64,000 bases of DNA, from positions 30,696-94,695 of the forward strand of contig NZ_JAHBGE010000042.1 in NCBI RefSeq assembly GCF_018390635.1, read 5' to 3'. Source of the stretch: Ancylobacter lacus (GTDB lineage: Bacteria > Pseudomonadota > Alphaproteobacteria > Rhizobiales > Xanthobacteraceae). Below are positions 46,719-55,068 of the stretch, piece by piece; position 1 is the first letter of the stretch; every line of letters begins with the position of its first letter. The position numbers and the translations under genes are program-made. The notes beneath the pieces are model-generated. The model made no database searches. It was not told where the DNA came from and was given only the letters and a program-made list of their open reading frames with translations.

Positions 46719-48104
46719 ATGGCCGACTGGATTCCCGACCTCTCCCGCAGCGACAAACCCCGCTACCTCGCCATCGCCGACCTCATCGCCGAGGATCTGA
46801 AGGCCGGGCGGCTGGCGGTGGGCGACCGGCTGCCGCCGCAGCGGCGCCTCGCCAAGGAGCTGGACATCGACTTCACCACCGTGGCGCGGGGCTATGTCGA
46901 GGCGCAGAAGCGCGGGCTCGTGGAGGCCCGGGTCGGGCAGGGCACCTTCGTCACCGCCATGCCGCGACCGGAGCGCCGCCCCGCCCACGCCCCGCGCCAC
47001 GAGATCGTCGACCTCTCGATGAACCTGCCGCCGGAGCCCACCGACCCCGCGCTGATCGAGCGGATGCAGGAGGGGCTGGCGGAGGTGGGCCGCGACCTCG
47101 TCGCGCTGCTGCGCTACCAGGGCTTCGGCGGCTCGCCCGCCGACAAGGACGCCGCCTCGGCCTGGCTGAGCCGGCGCGCGCTGGTGCCGGCGCAGGAGCG
47201 CGTCTTCGTCACCCCCGGCGCCCATCCCGCCCTGCTCGGCATCTTCACCCTGCTGGCGAAGCCCGGCGACACCATCCTGTGCGAGGCGCTGACCTATCCC
47301 GGCGCGCGCTCCATCGCCGCCCAGCTCGGCCTGCGGCTGGTCGGTCTGCCGATGGACCGTGACGGCATCGACCCCGACGCCTTCGCCGATGCCTGCGTGC
47401 GCCTCGCGCCGAAGGCGATCTACCTCAACCCGACGCTCCAGAACCCCACGACCCTCACCATTCCCGAGGCCCGCCGCACCGCCATCGCCCAGGTCGCGCG
47501 CCACCACCATGTGCCGATCGTGGAGGATGACGCCTATGGCTTCATCCCCGCCCACGGGCTGCCGCCCTTCGCCGCGATCGCGCCGGACCTGACCTGGCAT
47601 GTCGCCGGCCTCGCCAAATGCATCGGCGCCGGGCTGCGCGCGGCCTATGTCGTGGTGCCGGAGGCCAAGGCCGGCTGGCCCTTCGCCGCCGCGCTGCGGG
47701 CCGCCAACGTCATGGCCTCGCCGCTCACCGTCGCGCTCGCCACCCGCTGGATCGAGGACGGCACCGCCGACACGCTGCTGCGCTTCATCCGTGCGGAGAG
47801 CGCGGCGCGCCAGCAGATGGCGGCGCAGATCCTGCCGCCGGGCAGCTTCCGGGCCGATCCGCTGAGCTTCAATCTCTGGGTGGAGCTGCCGGAGCCGTGG
47901 ACCCGCTCCGCCTTTGTCGGCCACATGCTCTCCACCGGCATCGGGGTGGTGGCGAGCGATGTCTTCGCCGCCGCCGGCACCCCGCCGGAAGCCGCCCGGG
48001 TCTGTCTCGGCGGGCCGGTGGACCGCGAGAAGGTGCGCGGCGCGCTGGAATACATGGCGCACGCGCTGGCCCATTCGCCGGAGGTGGCGTCGGCCTTCCT
48101 CTGA
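46719..48104 (+). CDS. MocR-type (GntR/aminotransferase) transcriptional regulator
   Basis: This is a 461-residue fusion of an N-terminal GntR-type winged helix (about residues 15-80, with LPPQRRLAKELDIDFTTVARGY and GLVEARVGQGTFV) and a fold-type I aminotransferase domain. The latter keeps LNPTLQNPTTLT, DDAYGFI and the PLP lysine in GLAKCIGAGLR. Such proteins sense PLP or an amino compound and activate or repress a neighbouring operon. Being divergent from the Nit1C operon across an AT-rich region with repeats, it is its probable regulator. In Pseudomonas the corresponding cluster has a sigma-54-type regulator instead, as I recall. Confidence 0.9.
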   Translation: MADWIPDLSRSDKPRYLAIADLIAEDLKAGRLAVGDRLPPQRRLAKELDIDFTTVARGYVEAQKRGLVEARVGQGTFVTAMPRPERRPAHAPRHEIVDLSMNLPPEPTDPALIERMQEGLAEVGRDLVALLRYQGFGGSPADKDAASAWLSRRALVPAQERVFVTPGAHPALLGIFTLLAKPGDTILCEALTYPGARSIAAQLGLRLVGLPMDRDGIDPDAFADACVRLAPKAIYLNPTLQNPTTLTIPEARRTAIAQVARHHHVPIVEDDAYGFIPAHGLPPFAAIAPDLTWHVAGLAKCIGAGLRAAYVVVPEAKAGWPFAAALRAANVMASPLTVALATRWIEDGTADTLLRFIRAESAARQQMAAQILPPGSFRADPLSFNLWVELPEPWTRSAFVGHMLSTGIGVVASDVFAAAGTPPEAARVCLGGPVDREKVRGALEYMAHALAHSPEVASAFL

Positions 48105-48110
48105 GGCGTT

Positions 48111-48890
48111 CTACATCCGCACGGTCTGGCCGCCATCGACGGTCAGCACATGGCCGTTGACGAAGGAGGCCCCGTCCGAGGCGAGGAAGACCGCCGCGGC
48201 GCCGATCTCCTCCGGCCGGCCCCAGCGCCCCACCGGCACGCGGATGTCGACGAAGCGGGAGAAATCCGCGTTCTCGACGAGGTGGCGGTTGGTCTCGGTG
48301 GCGAACATGCCCGGCGCGATGGCGTTGCTGGTGATGCCGAGCCGGCCATAATCCACCGCCAGCGCCCGCATCAGCCCGGTGAGCCCGGCCTTGGCGGCGG
48401 TATAGACCGGGTCCTCGCGATTGGCGACGTGGCCGGCGATCGAGGTGACGAAGATCAGCCGGCCATGGCTCTGGCCGGCCATGACATTGGCCACCTCCCG
48501 GCTCAGCAGCATCGGGCCGATGAGATCGGCCTCCAGCAGGGCGCGGGCCTCCGGCTCCTCGAAGGCGGCGAGCGGCCGACGGTCGCGGGCGCCGACATTG
48601 TTCACCAGAATGTCGAGGCGGCCATGGCGCAGCACGATGTCCGCCACCGCTGCCCGGCCGGCCTCGATGTCGGCGATGTCGAAGGCCGCGATGTCGACGG
48701 CGGGGCCTTCCTCCCGGGCGAGCGCCTCCGCCGCGGCGGTGAGCCGGCCGGCGTCGCGGCCGGTGATGACCACCCGGGCGCCCGCCTGACGCAGCGCCTT
48801 CGCCATCTCGAAGCCGAGGCCGCGACCGGCCCCGGTGACGAGGGCGACGCGGCCGGTGAGGCGGAACGGGGCGGGGATGGCGTCGCTCAT
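48111..48890 (-). CDS. short-chain dehydrogenase/reductase
   Basis: This is a 259-residue SDR. The nucleotide motif is TGAGRGLGFEMAKAL, the structural motif is NNVGARDRRP, the catalytic residues are in FVTSIAGHVANREDPVYTAAKAG, and the C-terminus GASFVNGHVLTVDGGQ is typical of classical SDRs, such as gluconate 5-dehydrogenase or 3-oxoacyl-ACP reductase-like enzymes. It converges on the MocR gene with six bases between the stops. Substrate and pathway are not evident; proximity to the Nit1C cluster may be accidental because it is transcribed towards the regulator. Confidence 0.87.
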   Translation of the reverse strand: MSDAIPAPFRLTGRVALVTGAGRGLGFEMAKALRQAGARVVITGRDAGRLTAAAEALAREEGPAVDIAAFDIADIEAGRAAVADIVLRHGRLDILVNNVGARDRRPLAAFEEPEARALLEADLIGPMLLSREVANVMAGQSHGRLIFVTSIAGHVANREDPVYTAAKAGLTGLMRALAVDYGRLGITSNAIAPGMFATETNRHLVENADFSRFVDIRVPVGRWGRPEEIGAAAVFLASDGASFVNGHVLTVDGGQTVRM

Positions 48891-49086
48891 GCGCTCGGGT
48901 CTCTCGGTGGCAATTGCCGGCACAATGGACCGGCCACCCGCCGGGCGCCACCCGATCCCGCGCCTGGCCTGCCGCGTGTCCTGCCGCGTGTCCTGCCGCC
49001 TCACCCGGCCGCCTCGCCCGCCGCCTGGCTCGGCCGGCCCGCCGGCCGCGGTGACTCTGCGGCGCTTGACGATCGGCGGCCGGCTC

Positions 49087-49121
49087 TGTACCAAACGGTA
49101 CAAACTTGAACGGACGGTACA
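49087..49121. promoter_or_regulatory. palindromic operator (TGTACC-AAAC-GGTACA) before the HPP/TetR genes
   Basis: A perfect 6-bp inverted repeat with a 4-base spacer lies at 49087-49102. Its right half, extended as ACGGTACA (49095-49102), recurs at 49114-49121, 19 bases on and directly before the ATG of the HPP gene; the left half of that second site is degenerate. This is a good candidate for the binding site of the TetR protein encoded two genes downstream, giving autoregulation by blocking the start region. Confidence 0.6.
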
Positions 49122-49124
49122 CAG

Positions 49125-49619
49125 ATGCGCCGCTACATCCATCGCCACCAGCCCCCCCACAAGCCTCACGTCGCGCTGCTGGCGGGCCTCGGCGCGCTGG
49201 TCGCCATCGGCGTCACCGGGGCGCTGTCGGTCCATGCCGGCGTGCCGCTCCTCATCGCGCCGTTCGGGGCAAGCTGCGTGCTGCTGTTCTCGGTGCCGAA
49301 TTCGCCGCTGTCCCAGCCGGCGAACGTGATCGGCGGCCATGTGCTGGCGACGGCGGTGGCGCTGGCGCTGCACACCGTGCTGCCGGCGGAGTGGTGGGCC
49401 ACCGCGATCGCGGTCGGGGCGGCCATCGCGGCCATGGCCATCGCCCGCGTCACCCACCCGCCGGCGGGTGCCGACCCTATCCTCGTCTTCGCCATCGCCC
49501 AGCCGCAGTGGAGCTTCCTGCTGGTGCCGGTTCTGGCGGGCGCGGTGGTGCTGGTGGTGGTGGCGAGCGTCTATCACCGCCTCACCGGCACGCAATATCC
49601 GCTGCACCCCACGCCCTGA
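49125..49619 (+). CDS. HPP family membrane protein
   Basis: This is a 164-residue integral membrane protein of the HPP family, with four to five hydrophobic segments and the name-giving motif in THPPAGADPILVF. Other typical stretches are APFGASCVLLFSVPNSPLSQPANVIGGH. Some plant and cyanobacterial HPP members carry nitrite across plastid or cell membranes; a similar function here is possible but unproven. The start at ATG 49125 is immediately preceded by an operator-like repeat. It is followed after seven bases by a TetR-type regulator gene, forming a self-regulated two-gene unit. Confidence 0.9.
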   Translation: MRRYIHRHQPPHKPHVALLAGLGALVAIGVTGALSVHAGVPLLIAPFGASCVLLFSVPNSPLSQPANVIGGHVLATAVALALHTVLPAEWWATAIAVGAAIAAMAIARVTHPPAGADPILVFAIAQPQWSFLLVPVLAGAVVLVVVASVYHRLTGTQYPLHPTP

Positions 49620-49626
49620 GGCGGCC

Positions 49627-50199
49627 ATGGCGCGGGTCGTCGCCGAACGGGAGGATATCTTGCCCGCGCTCGGGGAGCTGTTCCGCGAATGCGGCTATGA
49701 GGGCGCCAGCCTCGCCCGCATCTCCGCCCGCACCGGCCTCGGCAAGGGCAGCCTCTACCACTTCTTCCCCGGCGGGAAGGACGAGATGGCGGAGGCCGTG
49801 CTCGCCGAGATCGATGGCTGGTTCGAGACCCGCATCTTCGCCCCGCTGCGCGAGGGGCGCGGCCGGGCGGGCGACGATCCCGCCCCGCCGCTTCCCGCGA
49901 TGTTCGATGCGGTGGACGCCTATTTCCGTTCCGGCCGCCGCGCCTGCCTGATCGGCGCCTTCGCCCTCGGCCAGACCCGCGAGCGCTTCGCTTGCCGGAT
50001 CGACGGTTATTTCCGCCGCTGGCGCGACGCCCTGGCGGTGGCGCTGGCGCGCGAGGGCTTCCCCCGCGATGAGGCGGCCGCCCTCGCCGAGGAGGTGGTG
50101 GTGGCCATACAGGGCGCCATCGTCCTCGCCCATGCGCTGGACGATGCCGCCGTCTTCACCCGCACGCTGGATCGCCTGCGCGCCCGCTGCCGCCGGTAG
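49627..50199 (+). CDS. TetR/AcrR family transcriptional regulator
   Basis: This is a 190-residue repressor. The N-terminal helix-turn-helix is at about residues 24-46 (GASLARISARTGLGKGSLYHFF), followed by FPGGKDEMAEAVL as in the LmrA/YxaF/AcuR-like subgroup. The ligand-binding part includes RRACLIGAFALGQTRERF. It is cotranscribed with the HPP membrane protein gene and probably represses both through the palindromic site at 49087-49121. The inducer is unknown. It converges on ilvD with a hairpin in between. Confidence 0.9.
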   Translation: MARVVAEREDILPALGELFRECGYEGASLARISARTGLGKGSLYHFFPGGKDEMAEAVLAEIDGWFETRIFAPLREGRGRAGDDPAPPLPAMFDAVDAYFRSGRRACLIGAFALGQTRERFACRIDGYFRRWRDALAVALAREGFPRDEAAALAEEVVVAIQGAIVLAHALDDAAVFTRTLDRLRARCRR

Positions 50200-50204
50200 G
50201 CCGC

Positions 50205-50224
50205 CCCGGGAGCTGTCTCCCGGG
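50205..50224. terminator. hairpin between convergent TetR gene and ilvD
   Basis: A perfect 8-bp stem CCCGGGAG/CTCCCGGG with loop CTGT lies six bases after the TetR stop and 15 bases before the ilvD stop. It has no T tract on either strand, so it could act as a bidirectional transcription barrier or only as an mRNA 3-prime end structure. Confidence 0.45.
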
Positions 50225-50238
50225 CCGGTGCCGGGCGC

Positions 50239-52074
50239 TCAGTCCGGCAGCTTGCGCACCGCGCCCTTGTCGGCGGAGGTGGCGAAGGCGGCATAGGCCT
50301 TCAGCGCGGTGGTGACGTTGCGCTGGCGCGGCTGGGCCGGGCGCCAGCCGGCGGCGTCCTGCGCGGCGCGGCGCTGGGCAAGCTCCTCTTCCGACACCAC
50401 CAGCGAGATGGTGCGGTTGGGGATGTCGATGGCGATGGTGTCGCCCTCGCGCACCAGCCCGATCGTGCCGCCATTGGCCGCTTCCGGCGAGACATGGCCG
50501 ATGGACAGGCCCGAGGTGCCACCGGAGAACCGCCCGTCGGTGATCAGGGCGCAGGCCTTGCCGAGCCCTTTCGACTTCAGGTAGCTCGTGGGGTAGAGCA
50601 TCTCCTGCATGCCGGGGCCGCCCTTGGGCCCCTCGTAGCGGATGACGACCACGTCGCCCGCCTTCACCTCGTTGCCGAGGATGGCTTTCACCGCGGCGTC
50701 CTGGCTCTCATAGACCTTGGCCGGGCCGGTGAACTTCAGGATGCTCTCGTCGACGCCCGCGGTCTTCACGATGCAGCCGTCCAGCGCGAGGTTGCCCTTC
50801 AGCACCGCGAGTCCGCCATCCTTGGAGAAGGGGTGCTCCACCGAGCGGATGACGCCGTTCTGCCGGTCGGTGTCCAGCTCGTCCCAGCGCGAGCTCTGGC
50901 TGAAGGCGACCTGGGTCGGCACCCCGCCGGGCGCGGCGCGGAAGAACTCGCGCACGCTCTCGCTGCCGGTGCGGGTGATGTCCCAGCGGTCGATCGCCTC
51001 ACCGAGCGAGGCGGCGTGGACGGTCGGGCAGTCGCGGTTGATGAGGCCGCCGCGGTCGAGCTCGCCGAGGATCGACATGATGCCGCCGGCACGGTGGACG
51101 TCTTCCATGTGGACGTCGCTCTTGGCGGGCGCGACCTTGGACAGGCACGGCACCTTGCGGGAGAGCCGGTCGATGTCGTCCATGGTGAAGTCGACCTCGC
51201 CTTCATAGGCGGCGGCGAGGATGTGCAGCACCGTGTTGGTGGACCCGCCCATCGCGATGTCGAGCGCCATCGCGTTCTCGAACGCCTGCTTGGAGGCGAT
51301 GGCGCGCGGCAGCACGCTGGCGTCGTCCTGCTCGTAATGGCGGCGGGTGATGTCGACGATGAGGTGGCCGGCCTCGACGAACAGCCGCTTGCGGTCGGCG
51401 TGGGTGGCGAGCGTCGAACCGTTGCCGGGCAGGGAGAGGCCGAGCGCCTCGGTGAGGCAGTTCATCGAGTTGGCGGTGAACATGCCGGAGCAGGAGCCGC
51501 AGGTCGGGCAGGCCGACCGCTCGATCACCTTCACATCCTCGTCGGAGACCCGCTCGTCGGCGGCGGCGACCATGGCGTCCACCAGGTCCAGCGCCACCTT
51601 CTTGCCGTGGAGCACGACCTTGCCGGCCTCCATCGGGCCGCCCGAGACGAACACCGTAGGGATGTTGAGGCGCAGCGAGGCCATCAGCATGCCGGGGGTG
51701 ATCTTGTCGCAGTTGGAGATGCAGACCATGGCGTCGGCGCAGTGCGCGTTGACCATGTACTCCACGCTGTCGGCGATGAGTTCGCGCGACGGCAGCGAAT
51801 AGAGCATGCCGTCATGGCCCATCGCGATGCCGTCGTCGACCGCGATGGTGTTGAATTCCTTGGCGACGCCGCCCGCCTGCTCGATCTCCCGCGCGACGAG
51901 CTGGCCGAGGTCCTTCAGGTGCACGTGGCCGGGCACGAACTGGGTGAAGGAGTTCACCACGGCGATGATCGGCTTGCCGAAGTCGCCGTCCTTCATGCCG
52001 GTGGCGCGCCAAAGTCCGCGGGCGCCGGCCATGTTGCGGCCATGGGTGGTGGTACGCGAGCGATAGGCGGGCAT
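50239..52074 (-). CDS. ilvD: dihydroxy-acid dehydratase
   Basis: This is the iron-sulfur enzyme of branched-chain amino acid and pantothenate synthesis that dehydrates 2,3-dihydroxy-isovalerate and its methylvalerate homologue. The protein has 611 residues, like E. coli IlvD. Cluster-ligand and signature regions are [18 protein letters not shown] and [18 protein letters not shown]; the C-terminal signature is [22 protein letters not shown]. The N-terminus [21 protein letters not shown] is the usual one, which fixes the start at ATG 52074. It is a stand-alone gene on the minus strand, downstream of the LysR gene end. Confidence 0.96.
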   Translation of the reverse strand: MPAYRSRTTTHGRNMAGARGLWRATGMKDGDFGKPIIAVVNSFTQFVPGHVHLKDLGQLVAREIEQAGGVAKEFNTIAVDDGIAMGHDGMLYSLPSRELIADSVEYMVNAHCADAMVCISNCDKITPGMLMASLRLNIPTVFVSGGPMEAGKVVLHGKKVALDLVDAMVAAADERVSDEDVKVIERSACPTCGSCSGMFTANSMNCLTEALGLSLPGNGSTLATHADRKRLFVEAGHLIVDITRRHYEQDDASVLPRAIASKQAFENAMALDIAMGGSTNTVLHILAAAYEGEVDFTMDDIDRLSRKVPCLSKVAPAKSDVHMEDVHRAGGIMSILGELDRGGLINRDCPTVHAASLGEAIDRWDITRTGSESVREFFRAAPGGVPTQVAFSQSSRWDELDTDRQNGVIRSVEHPFSKDGGLAVLKGNLALDGCIVKTAGVDESILKFTGPAKVYESQDAAVKAILGNEVKAGDVVVIRYEGPKGGPGMQEMLYPTSYLKSKGLGKACALITDGRFSGGTSGLSIGHVSPEAANGGTIGLVREGDTIAIDIPNRTISLVVSEEELAQRRAAQDAAGWRPAQPRQRNVTTALKAYAAFATSADKGAVRKLPD

Positions 52075-52172
52075 GGGGCGTCTCCGGGCTTTCTCGGTCG
52101 TGCGCGCATATGCGCCCGGCGGGCCCGGATGCGCAACACCCTGTTTGAACGGTTACAGCCTCGTGAGCCGGT

Positions 52173-53243
52173 TCAGATCGCCCCGGGCAGCGGGACGTCG
52201 TGGAAATAGCGCTTGGCGTGCTCGTAGAAGGCGGCCGGGGCGAAGGACAGGCTGTGCCCGGCGCGGACCATGAGGCCGAAGCGGTTGGCCGGCAGGCCGT
52301 AATCCTCCAGTGGCTGGAACACCAGCTCGCCGTTCAGCAGCTCGTTCTGGGCGCCGATCGGCGTCATGACCGAGACATGGCGGCCCAGCCGCGCCAGTTC
52401 CACCAGCATGCGGATCGAGTCGACCTCGACGAGCGGGGGTGCGAACGGGCTGGCATGCCGCAGGAAAGGCTCGATCACCTCGCGGATCGACAGTTCCGGG
52501 CGGGCCACCGCCAGCGGATGGGCCATGCAGGTGGCAAGCGTCAGCCGCGGCTCGGCGGCCAGCGGGTGGTCCGGCCGCATCAGGACGCCGATGCGGACGT
52601 CGCGGCGCACCGCGACCTCGACGAGCGGTGGCGGGCGGGTCACGAAGCCGAGGCCAATGTCCACCTGATCCTCGACCAGCAGCGCCTGGATCTCGGTCGA
52701 GGCGCAGATCCTGACATCCACCGAGAGCCGTGGATGGGCCTGGGTGAAGGCCACCACCAGTCCCGGCAGGAAGGAGAGCCCGACGCTTTCCACGCTGGCG
52801 ATGCGGACGGAGCCGGTCTTCAGCCCCCGCAGCAGGTCCAGCTCCGCCACCGCCGCCTCCAGCGGCGCGGTGAGGCGGCGGACCTGGCGGTAGAGGATTT
52901 CGCCGGCGGGGGTGAGGGTCAGCCGCCGGGTCTCGCGCTGGAACAGGGCGAGGCCGAGCGCATCCTCGAGCTGGGTCACCTGCCGGGTGACGGCGGAGGA
53001 GGCGACGTTCAGCCGGCGTGCTGCCTCCCGGATCGACAGGCATTCGGCAACGGCGCTGAAATAGATGACGCCGGGCTGGTGAAACACCCGCGCCAGGTGC
53101 GCCGGCGACAGGGCGTGGTCGCGCGGCCGCGCCGGTGCTGTGGTCGGAGAATATATCGATTTTTCCGGTAAAATAGAACCGTTTTCTTCCCAGCTTTTCT
53201 TGGTGCCGCTCTTGGCGGGGCGCGGCGGCTCACGTTTGGTCAT
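52173..53243 (-). CDS. LysR family transcriptional regulator
   Basis: This is a LysR-type regulator with its helix-turn-helix in SIREAARRLNVASSAVTRQV and a substrate-binding domain that begins near LKTGSVRIASVESVG. It is divergent from the urate-degradation operon and is its probable regulator. From ATG 53243 the protein has 356 residues, longer than the usual 300, because of an N-terminal extension of about 50 residues encoded by unusually AT-rich DNA (53140-53200). An in-frame GTG at 53087 would start the protein at VFHQPGVIYFSAVAE, the usual position for LysR proteins. The longer start is kept here, but the AT-rich part may be promoter DNA. Confidence 0.87.
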   Translation of the reverse strand: MTKREPPRPAKSGTKKSWEENGSILPEKSIYSPTTAPARPRDHALSPAHLARVFHQPGVIYFSAVAECLSIREAARRLNVASSAVTRQVTQLEDALGLALFQRETRRLTLTPAGEILYRQVRRLTAPLEAAVAELDLLRGLKTGSVRIASVESVGLSFLPGLVVAFTQAHPRLSVDVRICASTEIQALLVEDQVDIGLGFVTRPPPLVEVAVRRDVRIGVLMRPDHPLAAEPRLTLATCMAHPLAVARPELSIREVIEPFLRHASPFAPPLVEVDSIRMLVELARLGRHVSVMTPIGAQNELLNGELVFQPLEDYGLPANRFGLMVRAGHSLSFAPAAFYEHAKRYFHDVPLPGAI

Positions 53244-53384
53244 GCTGCAGAATCCGGCCGCAATGCTGCCGAACAGGCAGCGGTACGCTCTCCAATCTCG
53301 AATATCATGCGGCGCATCAGTCGTTAAGATGCCAGCATGAGGTTGCCTCGGCCGGGGGCGCAGACGATTCGTAAGGGGACCGAC

Positions 53385-54221
53385 ATGCCGCTCATCCGCA
53401 ACAGCTACGGCAAGGGCCGGGTGCGCATCATGCGGGTCCGTCGCGATTCCGAGCGGCACGAGGTGCGCGAGCTGAGCGTCCGGGCGATGCTGGCCGGCGC
53501 CTTCGAGGCGTCCTACACCGTGGGCGACAATTCCGCGGTCATCGCCACGGACACGATCAAGAACATCGTCAACATCGTCGCCCGCGACAATGTCGGGCTG
53601 GAGAACGAGGATTTTGCCGGTGCCCTCGCCAGCTATTTCCTCGACCGCTACGCCCATGTCGACCGGGTGGAGATCACCGCCAGCGAGACACGGTGGGCGC
53701 GGCTGCTGGTCGATGGCGCGGAGCACGACCACGCCTTCCTGCGCGACGCCAACGGCCACCCCACGGTGAAGCTCACCGCCACGCGGGAGGCGCGCTCCCT
53801 GGTTTCCGGCATCGAGGGTTTCACCGTCCTCAAGACCACCGCCTCCGGCTGGGAGAACTACTGGAAGGACGAGGCGACCACCCTGAAGCCGACCGCCGAC
53901 CGGCTGTTCGCCACCAGCATGGATGCGAGCTGGCGCTGGTCCGCCACCCCGGCCTCCTGGCCCGACGCCAACCGGGCGGTGCTCGACGCGGCGTTGAAGG
54001 TGTTCGCCGGCACCTACAGCCCCGGCGTGCAGAACACCATGTACCTCATGGGCGAGGCGGTGCTGGCGGCGGTACCGGAGATCGCCGAGATCTCCATGGC
54101 CTGCCCCAACAAGCACTACCTGCCGATCGACCTCTCGCCCTTCGACCGTGCCTTCGACGGGCAGGTCTTCACCCCCACCGACGAGCCGCACGGCCAGATC
54201 GAATGCACGGTCGGTCGATGA
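53385..54221 (+). CDS. urate oxidase (uricase)
   Basis: This is a cofactor-independent uricase of 278 residues that oxidises urate to 5-hydroxyisourate. Recognisable parts are NSYGKGRVRIMRVRR with its catalytic lysine, AVIATDTIKNIVNIVAR with the catalytic threonine, EGFTVLKTTASGWENY, and near the end MACPNKHYLPIDLSPF. The ATG at 53385 has AAGGGG six bases upstream. It is the first gene of an operon whose last gene handles the next two urate-pathway steps, and it is divergent from a LysR gene. The peroxisomal tail of eukaryotic uricases is absent, as expected. Confidence 0.95.
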   Translation: MPLIRNSYGKGRVRIMRVRRDSERHEVRELSVRAMLAGAFEASYTVGDNSAVIATDTIKNIVNIVARDNVGLENEDFAGALASYFLDRYAHVDRVEITASETRWARLLVDGAEHDHAFLRDANGHPTVKLTATREARSLVSGIEGFTVLKTTASGWENYWKDEATTLKPTADRLFATSMDASWRWSATPASWPDANRAVLDAALKVFAGTYSPGVQNTMYLMGEAVLAAVPEIAEISMACPNKHYLPIDLSPFDRAFDGQVFTPTDEPHGQIECTVGR

Positions 54222-54246
54222 GGCGCGGAGAGCGAGGGGCCGGGTG

Positions 54247-55068
54247 ATGGATCTTCATTCGGTCGAGGCGGTCAGCCGCCCGCGCTCTCGCAGCGAGCTG
54301 GGCCCGCCGGTTCCGGGCGAGGCGCTGCTTGCCGGCGGCACCTGGCTGTTCTCCGAGCCGCAGCCCTCCGTCCGCCGGCTGGTCGACCTGACGGCGCTGG
54401 GCTGGGAGCCGATCCGCGTCACGCCGGAGACGGTCAGCATCGCCGCGACCTGCACCATCGCCGAACTCGCGGCATTCCGGGCGCCGGATCAGTGGCGGGC
54501 GGCGGGGCTGATCGGGCTGTGCTGCCGGTCCTTCCTGGCGTCCTTCAAGATCTGGAACACCGCCACGGTGGGCGGCAACATCTGCATGGGCCTGCCGGCC
54601 GGCCCGATGATCTCGCTCGCGGCGGCGCTCGACGGCGAGGTGGTGATCTGGGCCCGCGACGGCGGCGAGCGCCGGATGCGGGTGGTCGATTTCATCCATG
54701 GCCCGCTCGACGTGGAACTGGCGGAAGGCGAGGTGGTGCGCAGCATCGAACTGCCGGTCCATGCCTTTCACCGTCGCTGCGCCTTCCGCCGGGCCTCGCT
54801 CTCCGCGCTGGGGCGCTCGGGCGTTCTGGTCATCGGCACGTGGGCCAATCACCGCCTCATCCTGACGGTGACCGCCGCCACCCGCCGCCCGGTCCAGATC
54901 CGGTGCGTCGGCTTTCCCACCCCGGACGAACTGGCGCTGCGGTTGATCGAGGACATCCCCACCTCGCTCTATTACGACGACGTCCATGGCCGGCCGGAAT
55001 GGCGCCGCCACCTCACCCGTGAATTCGCGCTGGAAATACGCGACGAGCTGCAGCGGGGTATGTCGTGA
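54247..55068 (+). CDS. xanthine dehydrogenase family FAD-binding subunit
   Basis: This is a 273-residue FAD subunit of a molybdenum hydroxylase. The FAD-contacting motifs are LLAGGTWLF near residue 30 and [16 protein letters not shown] near residue 110. It lies between uricase and the molybdenum subunit, whose GTG start overlaps its stop (GTGA). The C-terminal part is short and diverges from the usual CO-dehydrogenase-flavoprotein domain. Electrons from purine oxidation would pass from molybdenum through the iron-sulfur clusters to this FAD and then to NAD or oxygen. Confidence 0.88.
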   Translation: MDLHSVEAVSRPRSRSELGPPVPGEALLAGGTWLFSEPQPSVRRLVDLTALGWEPIRVTPETVSIAATCTIAELAAFRAPDQWRAAGLIGLCCRSFLASFKIWNTATVGGNICMGLPAGPMISLAAALDGEVVIWARDGGERRMRVVDFIHGPLDVELAEGEVVRSIELPVHAFHRRCAFRRASLSALGRSGVLVIGTWANHRLILTVTAATRRPVQIRCVGFPTPDELALRLIEDIPTSLYYDDVHGRPEWRRHLTREFALEIRDELQRGMS

